DNA from: Sphagnum magellanicum
Lineage: Eukaryota; Streptophyta; Sphagnopsida; Sphagnales; Sphagnaceae
Reading direction: 5' to 3'
Assembly (NCBI GenBank): GCA_021904315.1
Contig: CM038908.1
Coordinates: forward strand, 27,796,501 to 27,860,500
Length of the DNA: 64,000 nt
Shown here in pieces: positions 43,835-53,739 of this stretch. The position numbers and the translations under genes were made by a program. The notes beneath the pieces are model-generated. The model was not told the DNA's origin and ran no database searches. It saw only the letters and a program-made list of their open reading frames with translations. Each line of letters opens with the position of its first letter. Positions within the stretch are counted from its first letter, which is position 1.

Positions 43835-46600
43835 CAAGGTAAATTTTTGAACTTGCAGAATAGTCCAATAAGTCCAAGTGGGGAAAGACTTACACCCCAT
43901 GCCTACAACTGTATTTTAGAATGATGTTGCCAAAACTCAAATATGTTCTGTTCTTCTCTTTTGGTGCCCATGGCTTCTTGTTGTTAGCTGTTGGCAAGGC
44001 TATTCATGTTTCTACTGGGAATCAGAACACAAGTATATATGAAGGAGGCATTTACATGCAATTTATTTTTTAGAAGACATTGAAATTTTAATCACTTTAA
44101 AACTTTATTTCATATTTTTTAATTGTAGGATGGGAGGATTTGTAAAATTAGTTGGAGTGTTGTAAGGCCCCGCACTTGGGGAATGTCTAGCTCTAGTGGA
44201 CTTTAAGTTACCATAATCTAGAATGAACATCATTGTGAACATAAACATATGGAGATCACAAGGTGTAGGAGGAAGAGGTTCTAATACAATATTCTTCCAT
44301 GAGGTCTTATGGAAGAATATTGTATCATGTAAAATAAATAAATTGGTTGCCATTATTATTCTTGATCCAAATTTATGTGATGTTACAAAAACTCTAGCTT
44401 TGAAAAATAACATAACATTCATCTACAAAGTACTAAGAAGAATGGTTCAAACTCAATTGGGCTTGATCAATCCTATGTGATAAAAGAGTTGAACCAGTTG
44501 TTAGACTAGATTAAGATTAATTTTCCAAACTATCATCACTATTCTTAATATGGCAAAATAGAAAGGCCTCACTATAATTTAAAGTGATTATAAGCTTACG
44601 TACAGATTATCAAGAATATTGTTTTAAGTTCAACTAAACTTGATCAATGCTTTTGATTCTTAATTTCTAAAGTATATATATTTTTCAATACTTGTTGTGA
44701 TAGAGTTATTTGTAAAGTCATGCGATTAGGGGGTGTGAATTGCAATTTTGGCATAACAGTGCATCAAACGCATGATTGGGATTGAAAATTTCACAAAACC
44801 AAATGAATGGGACCCAAATTAGTTTTTTCCACCAATTTTGGAGGTGAACTAAGTTTCATCCTATCCTTCCTTTTTCTTGAATACCTCCATTGCTGCTACA
44901 TTATATTCATTGCTCTTACTTGTACAACTATTAAAATTACTCTCAAACCTTGTGCATTAAATTCTAAGTTTTAGCATTTCATATTGAGTTTTGATAAAAT
45001 TTCCTCACTTTGTGGATACCATTGAAAGATGTGTTAGGGGGTGAAAGAAGGGTGGAGACAAGGTGATTTGATGGATAACAACAGATTACAAATAATGTTC
45101 TAAACAATTTACTTATTTGATCATTGCTCTTAATTTGACAAAATAATTTTTTTTCAAATCTTCATAAAATGTCAAGAATTATGTTTCAAGCCCATTTTTG
45201 CTTCATCAAAGTTATTGATATTATTTTAAATAATTGCTAAACACTTGTTACACAAAATGAAGAAAATGTTTTTAAAAATTCACATGCTTGTTCAAAATCT
45301 CTTAATGTTTTCAAACTCATTTCCAAATTTATTTATAAACAATTATAGTTATTTAAAGTCGGTGGATTATTAGGTTTCCATCTTGAGTTTGCTTTGAAAT
45401 TGGGTGTGAGTGGTACAAGAATGGATGGATACATGACAAAATCAAATAATAGCAGTCAAAATCAAAAACTCACCAAAATTGAAGGTCATTGATGTTTGAT
45501 CCCATGTGTTATATTTGCACATTTGATCTTTTTGTCTCCTTATGTTTCAAATATATGCATAAGTCCATTACATTTATGGGGTCAATTCAAAAAAGCTTGG
45601 AACCTTGGGCTTAGTGAATTGAAGAAAAGGGGTGGGAAATAAAGGTAGAAATGAACTAAAGGGTTGAGTTTTGTCTTGCAAATGGGCATGGTTGTTTGGG
45701 GGTAGGACTTTATGAATTTTGTTGTGTTTGGGGGAATGAAAATTATTTGTGAGTTCATTTTTATAATGTGGATTTTGCATATTTGGGGGTAGGGGAGAAT
45801 TCTTTGTGTTAAGAGATAAATTGTTCATGTGTGAATGTTGTGTATTGTGAACAAGACAAATTGTTTGGGGTCAAATGTGTGTTTAGGTGGCAATGAGAAG
45901 AGGTAGCAAAATTACTTTTGTGTTTGTATCTTAAGGGGTAAACTCAATCCTCCCCACCCCCCTTTGTTTTCTTAAGTGTTAAGGTATATTTATTGAAATC
46001 AAAAGAGAATGAAAAATTACAAAAAAAAAAGAAGAGTTTTTCAATTGATTTGAACTAAATCGGTTACAATATCTATCAAAAGATGACTAACAATAAATTA
46101 TCAATAGTCAAAATAGTCTTGTGTGTTGTAAACATGAAGGATTTTTTGTCCAAAAAGTTTTCAAGTAAATTTGAAACATTTAAAATATATTCTCCTTCAA
46201 ACGCACATGGAAGATATATGACATTCATGCTATTGTGATCCCAAATTATGAACACACTCTCCTTGACTATTACATTTTCAATTACATTCTTAGTTTTGAC
46301 ATATAATTTTAATGGTATGTTCTTGGACAATAAGTTTGCTAGTAACTTAGAAATATCATATTTTTCTTCTTTTTGGCCTAGAAAATATATGACATTTGCC
46401 CCCTTCATAGTCCCAAGTTACAATGTTGTGATTGTCTCGTATGCAAGCCTACTTGATTATCTCTCCCTCAACTTGATTGCTCGACATATTTTGTTTTGCA
46501 AAAAAAATAAAATCTCAAAAATAATAAAATATAATGCATGGAATCCTTCCCCACCTTTTTTTTAAGTGTTGTGTGTCATACACATTAAAAAGGAAGTGAG
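43835..46600. other. Downstream and intergenic DNA, no gene seen
   Basis: It begins with the presumed 3' UTR of the beta-glucosidase (an AATAAA-like site lies near 44332). Beyond the hairpin at 44284-44325 it is AT-rich with no supported coding region. A long reverse-strand frame near 45.6-45.8 kb is a Pro/Asn-rich low-complexity translation. Confidence 0.45.
44284..44325. repeat. Perfect 17 bp inverted repeat (hairpin)
   Basis: ATACAATATTCTTCCAT (44284-44300) and ATGGAAGAATATTGTAT (44309-44325) are exact reverse complements separated by an 8-base loop. It lies about 450 bp after the beta-glucosidase stop codon, possibly in its 3' UTR or in a small decayed element. Confidence 0.9.
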
Positions 46601-46619
46601 GAAAAATAAAAATGTAAAG

Positions 46620-47130
46620 CCCCTTCTATAGGTAAAATTATAAGTACCCCAAAAATTAAAGGCTCCTAAAAAATTTAGGGATCAAAAAAATTTGGTCACC
46701 ATCCCATGGCGTTCCCATGTAATAGCCATACATGGCCGTTAGAATGTTCTCATATGGTGGTTGAATTTTTTTGGTTGCCACCAAGTCGTTTTCATAGTCA
46801 CCCAAAAAATTCAATTGTCAATCTTAAAGATTAAAGGCAACCAAAAATTTTAGTTGCCAATTGATTAATTATACAATAGACAATTGAAAATTTTGGTCAC
46901 CATGTGCTTTAAACCTTAAACTTATTTTGATTGCCTTCAGTCGCCTTTTGACATTAGTGATCTAGTGGCAACTGAACTTTTTTCGATCACCGTTCAACAA
47001 CCCTACATCAATGATTTTTATAGGTTATCGAGTGACTATTGAAACTTTTGGTCATTAAGGAATCTAGGTCAAGAGTCTTGACCTACCATCTAGATCAGGC
47101 ATTTGATGGCAACTAAAGGCGACCAAATTT
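46620..47130. repeat. Cluster of GGTCACC/GTTGCC-rich inverted motifs (copy 1)
   Basis: Dense copies of GGTCACCAT, GGCAACCAAAA, TTTTAGTTGCC and AACTTTTGGTC on both strands. Many pair with neighbours as short inverted repeats. The same vocabulary returns near 50.1 and 53.5 kb. Confidence 0.6.
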
Positions 47131-48100
47131 AGCCTAGGCCCAGTCCTAGGCCTTTGGGTTTATGTGGTTCCATTGTAAAACCCACACCTTTTTCATTTTA
47201 TTTACTTTTTTCCATGATGTGTGAGGGCTTTATTTGTTTTGAAACAATCAATGCCATACATTTAAAAGAAAGTTGGAATTGTTTTTCATGGTTTTTCAGT
47301 TCACAACCCAATTATGAAAATAATTGTGTGTTGGACTTCAAGGCTATACCTCTTAGAAGACCTCAATATCGATTCATTATACATTTTTATCATTAAATTA
47401 GTTTTAATTTACCCCACCCTTGACCCTAATTTATTCTTAACCTTGATTTAACTTTCATTCATTCATTTATTAATGGACAATGGGTACAATGGTAAATGGT
47501 GTGGACCAAAGGAGAGTGGTTAGTGCCATGGCATGAAAGGAAGATGACAAAACAAAACTCAAAACATTTGAAAATCCAATCATGTTAGGAGATGTTGGAT
47601 GACAAATCCTTCCCCAACTTTGATCATACACATTATGTTCATAGTGTGTGTGGTGGTGCCACATTGACAGAAAGTGACCACTTTCTAAACATGAAACCCA
47701 CATTAAAAATGATTTCGCCCAATATACAAGTTGTTTGGATGAACAAATGAAGGCATGCATGTCATAAGTGCACATGGCCATGATAGGAAGCAAATTTTTT
47801 TCCAAAAACTCAGTGTTTTTATTATGGAACGAATGGTTTATGTGTAGGTAGTATTTGGGGTTCAAGTCAATTGGAGGATTGATCCACATTCCCAAAGGGG
47901 TAATGTGCTTGCATACCGATCAGGTATATTTGTTGTGGCAAATCCATTAACACGTCCAAAAAATCTTCCAATTCCTATAAAAGTTCCCTAGTTCATAAAG
48001 CACGACCCCGACTTCTTCTCAAACCTACCCTTGTTATTCCCTTTTTTCTTTTCAACTAATATCATTTATATCAATTATTCCTAAATGAACAACACCAAGT
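47131..48100. other. Intergenic stretch, no gene seen
   Basis: A 141-codon reverse-strand open frame at 47470-47895 has no recognisable domain and unusual His/Met/Trp content. I treat it as chance. Nothing else is supported. Confidence 0.4.
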
Positions 48101-48169
48101 AGCTTTCGTATTCAAGTTGAATGATTGAATTGTTTGGTGCCTTTTGGGAACGAAGTCCTTTTCAATCAC

Positions 48170-49380
48170 CATTGAGCATGGACAACCACATGGATGTGGA
48201 ACAGTTGGATGTTGTGGTTCAGATAACATCTTACATGTCATTTGACACTGTAGATGATTGAAGGGGATTGGCAAAAGGTGCTAACATATTTACATTCACA
48301 AAAGGAACCAACATTGCAAACATGTTCTTGAGGCATTATGAGGAAAAATGATAGTAATGCAAATCTAACTTTGAGAGGTGACATTGGAGAGTGATGCACT
48401 TCATGAATAATTGAGTGCATGCCAAAGAAAATGTCTTGGGTTAGAACAACTAGTTACCAATCAATAAAAAGCATTGGAAAAGCCATAACAAAGGCACTAA
48501 GATGGAAAATGAATGTGTAAATTCCATGGAAGACATCAAATACTACAATCAAACATTGATTGACATGAAGGAATAATATCAAAAAGATGTTAAAACATTT
48601 GTGAAAGCGACCTAACAAAATTCAAGCAACATGCAACTTGCATGTATTTTGACAACATCTCAAGCTACGTAAATGGAAGCAGAATGTGTAAGAATGCAAA
48701 AGAAATACTATGAAGATGAGAGGTTTCCTAACAATTTATTAAAGATGCTAAAGAATGCAAGCATAGATGGGTGACACATCCGAAATTCCATTCAAATATG
48801 TCATCGTCACATTAAAAAAAACATGGGAACTCTTGTGGCCCACACCTCAACCCTTCATGCAAAATAAAGAACTATGCCTCAATTGTTGTTCCCCATTTAG
48901 ACCAGAAGGTGCATGGGTATTGAGCACTTGCCAACATATGTATCATCCACAATGCCTAATCATTTTGATGGTGGCAAGGAGGAAATGTCCACAATGTAAA
49001 ACATTATTTCATTGATGCCTATACGAACAATTTAGTCTTCAAGCAGCCATGCCACAACATTGGGAATACAATATGTTTTAACACACCCAATAGGTCACAA
49101 GCATGGGGCATAGGCATGAAATGGATTTGGAATGTTGGCATGTCTATTATTACATGGGGAAGTTAATACTGACGAATGGTAATATGATGAATCCATGATT
49201 TAAAAGGCATGTAAATTGTTGTATTTGTCAACGACCGATACATGATGCCATTGGTTTTATCAAATATTTCAAGGGTGGTATAATCCAAAAACCAACAAAG
49301 TTGAATACGGTCTGAATTAAAAGTGTGTTTGGTACAACATGATGGGGAGGAAATCAAGCAAGGAGTCACCATAAACGATC
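48170..49380 (+). pseudogene. Degenerate coding region with a RING-H2-like zinc finger
   Basis: An open frame at 48767-49015 (82 codons) contains an intact metal-binding pattern, CLNC...STCQHMYHPQC...CPQC, spaced as a RING-H2 finger of the type found in E3 ubiquitin ligases. Flanking stretches look like decayed coding sequence: IFTFTKGTNIANMFLRHYEE near 48285-48345 upstream, and VTSMGHRHEMDLECWHVYYY near 49090-49155 downstream, with stops between them. This suggests a larger broken protein, perhaps carried by a repeat. I do not recognise the family beyond the finger. The short RING frame alone could still be translated. Confidence 0.45.
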
Positions 49381-50080
49381 TTCAACCTAATGATTAAACC
49401 ATTTTGACATTGGAGGATATTAACCAAGGGTCACATTTGAAATATGATCTTGCCTTTACATTATTAATTGTAATGTCTCCTCACAAGATCGAAATGCTCT
49501 ATGAATTAAATAATCTTTTTGAGTTGGACACAATTTTGAATAGGAAACCTTTTGGGTTAAAAAATTGTGCTAGTCAACAATGTGATAGTAATATTGGGGA
49601 AAATAGTAATAAACGAAGTAATAAATTGTAACAATAAGGTGAGGTGGAATTTACCACTAGATGTAACATACGTTCATTGTAAAGTAATCTTAATATTGTA
49701 CTAAATTGATATTTATACATCAATATGGGCAAATAAGTTGTTTACTTTCAAAGTTTGTCACAATTAATGTAAACCTAGTTAACTACAATCATATGTAAAA
49801 TTTTATGATTTAAAACTGAATTGGATGATTGAATATGGCCCATAATTCTTGAATATTGAACTTCATTAATGATAATGTGATTGGAGCGAATGGAAAACAT
49901 ATAATTGCAATTATATAGGTGTGTTACAAAATTGCATCAAATTTTGTTCTGAACAAGGAAAGATTGTTTTTTATTATTCCATTTGTTCCAACATGTTCCA
50001 TTCAAATTCCCAATGGGTTCCCATCGATAACCCTAGTTTTTTATGAAAGGATCACACAAGATGACGACTAAAAGGGCTTC
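49381..50080. other. Stretch without a supported gene
   Basis: AT-rich. Short open frames at 49404-49631 may continue the degenerate RING-containing region but show no domain. Confidence 0.35.
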
Positions 50081-50084
50081 GGTC

Positions 50085-50370
50085 ATCATTGGGGGGGGAA
50101 ATTGAAGAAGGGAGAAAAAATAGAGGGGGGGGGAACATTGTGGCAATCAAAAGGTTTTTGGTCGCCACAATTGTGTGGCGATTGAATTTGATTGCCATCC
50201 AATAACATTGACTAAATCCAATCACCATTGGGCAACTAAATTCGATTGCCATCAAATGGCAACTATGTATTTGAATCGTCATAGATGGATCTAGTGGCAT
50301 TTTCAATCATCATTTAGGGATTGTCAGATGGCAACCAATTTTTTTTCAATTATTAGATGGTAACTGATTT
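50085..50370. repeat. Cluster of GGTCGCCA/ATTGCCATC inverted motifs (copy 2)
   Basis: GGTCGCCACAATTGTGTGGCG is a near-palindrome at about 50160-50180, followed by serial GATTGCCATC and GGCAACTA motifs. Same vocabulary as copies 1 and 3. Confidence 0.6.
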
Positions 50371-51000
50371 TGGAAGATGTTTTTTTGGGTATATAAGTTT
50401 TTTAATGCAACTCTTGATTTATTTTTGAACACTTTTGTTATCATTTAAGTTCTGTGTCTTTAGTTGTTTTCTTACAACCATTGCATGGAACCATGGGTGA
50501 GTTGAGTTAATCAAATCTTTGATGAAGGGCTATCTTTTTTGCATTTTGCAAGAATTCTAGAACACATTCAACCTTAGCTTTTTGAGACTTTAATTATTAT
50601 AACAATTAGCACTTGAAAAGATTTTGGGGTTTTTTATCATCCAAAATTTGAATGATGTCATCAAGTGAACAATTAGGCAGACAACCATCGAGTGGACAAC
50701 CATCAAGTGGTGAATTTGACCAAAATCCTAGAAAGAAATTATTCCACACATCATTTGGGACTTATCCCCCTACCTTTAAATGGCCCACCTTCAACCATGC
50801 ACAAGCGAAGGGTTGTAAAAATACTTGACAAAGAAAGCATTTCATCAACATAATCCCAAAAGCATCAAAAGCTTAAAGATAATGATCCTTAACAAATCGC
50901 CACATAACGATTATAAGAAATTGTCATGATTTTTTTTATGGAACACACAATGCCATATTTTGACGATCTTTTGTGAATAATCAAAGAACTGGCCTAGAGA
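50371..51000. other. Stretch without a supported gene
   Basis: AT-rich; nothing recognised. Confidence 0.35.
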
Positions 51001-51014
51001 AATATAAGTAGGTC

Positions 51015-51920
51015 ATGGAACATATGTTGTTGGCAAAATTAGATGGATCCTTGCAATACACCGAGCTTCGGATTTCCAAGGGGTTTCCAAAATGGTTTGA
51101 ATGCAAAATTTTGAATTATGCCACAAACTTATTACAATTATTTGATTTTTTTATCCACAAGGACAAGGTGCATTATACCACAAAGGTGGCAAGCTTGTGA
51201 ATTTTTTTTTTATGGTGGGCCAAATTCTTGAAGAAGAAGGCGATGTTTGTAGCCCAAATTGAAAATCATGGTGTGTTATTGATTCCAAGCATAAGAAATG
51301 TCCTCCCATTGTCGAGTGGAGATAATCAAGGTGGTTTATGGTGTGGTGTGCAAGGTGTGAATCGAATATTCAATTGCATCCCAAACACGATTAAGTTGGC
51401 AGGGAAGACACTAAAAACAGATGACAAACGAGAAGCACATAAACCATGATCAGTGGAAACTTTGATTACAACACGAAATACTCCCCATTATGGATAATCG
51501 TACCTTAATATGGTAAGGGGACCAGAAATGGAAGGTCAAACACGACTTGTCACCTTTAGGCAAAATCATGTGAAGTTGGCATGGGCATTCATAAACATTA
51601 TGAATGCAATACATCATTATGGAATTTTGCACAACTTGTCCAAGGACAACATTATGTTGCATTTTTCAATAAATAAACCAAATGATGTGTACATAAACAT
51701 GTGCGATTGAAGTGAAATCAAGCACTTGTAAGAGGTGACACCATCATTGTATAGGTTTACAAAGGAGCAAGATGCCACTAACGCAAAAATTTTAAAAAAA
51801 TGCATTGGTGGGTTGTGTCAAGGACATGAAGAATCTCGAGAACAAAGGCTTAAAGGAAAAAATCTAAATTTAATTTCCAAACAAATAACAAGACAAAATT
51901 ATGTGATTCAAAAATAAGAA
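51015..51920 (+). pseudogene. Fragmentary kinase-like coding region
   Basis: Broken + strand frames include HHYGILHNLSKDNIMLHF (~51612-51665), which resembles the catalytic loop HxDLSxxN of protein-kinase-like proteins but has lost the aspartate between Asn and Leu. It is followed by DVYINMCD and EVTPSLYRFTKEQDATNAKI (~51735-51795) in a related frame, separated by stops. An open frame at 51015-51200 may be an earlier exon or domain. The order resembles kinase-like repeat genes of non-flowering plants, from memory. It cannot be an active kinase. It lies between motif clusters 2 and 3, like the RING relic between clusters 1 and 2. Confidence 0.4.
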
Positions 51921-52184
51921 CACAAAACTAAAAACAATAACATGAAATGTGCAAGACCAACATGAAAACAAATCTTTATTACATTAACATATGCAAACAT
52001 GAATATGAAAATAACATGACAAGGCTATGGTGCAAGATCATGCTTAAGACTAATGTTGAACAAATTGAAAGAAATGAGGGGTCCCTATTTATACCCCTTT
52101 GGGGACCTAGTTCAAGGAAACTTTCGAGGAGGTTTCTATGTGTGCACCAAGTAAGGAAGCTTTTTGAAAACCTTCTTAACTAAA

Positions 52185-52365
52185 AGTCGACTATGAATTA
52201 ATTAAAATTTAACTAAAAATTAATTCAAAATTAACTAAGAGTCAATTGAAAGTTAACTATGACTTGACAAAAAATTGACTAAAAATTAACTAAGGTTTAA
52301 CTAGGATTTAACTGAGAGTTAATTGGGACTTAATTAAAATTTAATTATGATTTGATTAGGAGTTA
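52185..52365. repeat. ~10 bp degenerate repeat (TTAACTAAAA type)
   Basis: About 18 consecutive variants of TTAACTAAAA, TTAATTAAAA and TTGACTAAAA, with an irregular 10-11 bp period, close to one DNA helical turn. Confidence 0.7.
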
Positions 52366-53470
52366 TGGATGAACATTATGGATGAATTCCATCTATTGGA
52401 AAATGGTGTTTAATGTTTACATCCATCTTAGGTTGCCCCATAATTATTTTTTGTTTATAACAAATCGAGAATTACAAATTCTCCTTAACGAATGGCTAAG
52501 CAACACACCACAACTTTGAGGTCTAAAACACATTCTATGGGTAAGCTGGCAAATGTCATATGTAATGATGATTGGGATGCAAAATATTTTGTGGACAATT
52601 CAACCAAAATGTCATTTGGGAAACTAATCCATGACATGTATGGCCTAAATCTAGAAGCATGAAGAACTATTCAACATGTCATGCACACATTGATGGGGCA
52701 TCCATACAATTGGATTGAACCAAAATAATGTTATCAAAGGCAACCATAAATAATTTGTAGTTGCTAGAAATGGAATATGGTGAATTTGCATGATCTTTTT
52801 TAAATGACATGTTTTGGGCTTGCAAATTTTATAAAACCCAATTTTGTAAACGAATCATGTTGTCACATGTAATCAAATTTGAGATGTGGGAATCCATCTT
52901 CTTTACACATTTGAAATTTGTGTCTGAATCTATGTTCTATAATGATGATGGGTTTCTTGTGAACATAAGATACAACAATCAATTAAAATTTTACACAAGT
53001 ATTAGCCATATGTTTCTTAAATTTTCGAATTATGGATGATTAGACTTATCATTGATAATTTGCTCCGATGAATGTTCTCATAATTGATAGACATTAATAA
53101 CGAAAAAGAATCGATAAAAATTCATTTGAAACAACATTTTTTAATGCAAACTTTATAAGGTGTTCATTTTATATGTTGTTTTGGTTTTCATTTTTTTTTG
53201 GCATTGCTTGCCAAGGTGAGGATATTGTGTTTAGATTCATTATAATGTATAGTAACTTAATAAATTTTGGCCCCCGTGTAATAGGTTTAATTTTATACAA
53301 GGATTTTTTCAAGATGATATTTTGGCTTGTGTTGAAACTCGGGATTAGTGATAGAATTGTGATATTTTGAAGGAATTTGGTTTCTTTTAGGGGATTTTTT
53401 TTAAAGATTATATTTTTGCATGGTGAAATATTGGAATTTCCAAAATTCTTCTTTTGCCTTAAGATATTAA
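52366..53470. other. Stretch without a supported gene
   Basis: AT-rich. Open frames of 60-76 codons at 52809-53039 and 53173-53568 have no domain and hydrophobic, Phe-rich translations typical of T-rich DNA. Confidence 0.4.
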
Positions 53471-53479
53471 TTTATGTAA

Positions 53480-53700
53480 ATGGCAAGGCCATAGTGACAC
53501 ACCGAAAAGATGGTGACCAAAAAATTTTGGTCGCCCAACCTGCAAAATTAGTGATTAAATTTTTTTGATCGCCACAAGATTAACAATTGAAAATTTTCAA
53601 TTACCACATGATTAGCAATTGAGATCCATTTTTCGGTCACCAATCATGACAAGGGCAACCCAATTGTGACCAAGGATTTCCTTACATTTGTGTTGATGGA
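53480..53700. repeat. Cluster of GGTCGCC/GATCGCCAC inverted motifs (copy 3)
   Basis: GGTGACCAAAAAATTTTGGT is a near-perfect palindrome at about 53511-53530. GATCGCCAC, CAATTACCAC and GGTCACCAAT follow. Same vocabulary as copies 1 and 2. Confidence 0.6.
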
Positions 53701-53739
53701 CGTGACAAATGTGCTAGGATGGATGTCAATGTGACACCC

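Noticed and set aside
44284-44325. microRNA precursor
   Set aside because: The stem is only 17 bp with an 8-base loop and no extended pairing outside it, too short for a plant MIR foldback.
47470-47895. 141-codon open frame on the - strand
   Set aside because: No domain, odd composition rich in His, Met and Trp, and no splice or promoter context. Long frames occur by chance in sequence with few stop triplets on one strand.
53173-53568. Membrane protein gene from Phe-rich open frames
   Set aside because: Hydrophobic translations are expected from T-rich DNA. There is no conserved motif and the frames are short and interrupted.
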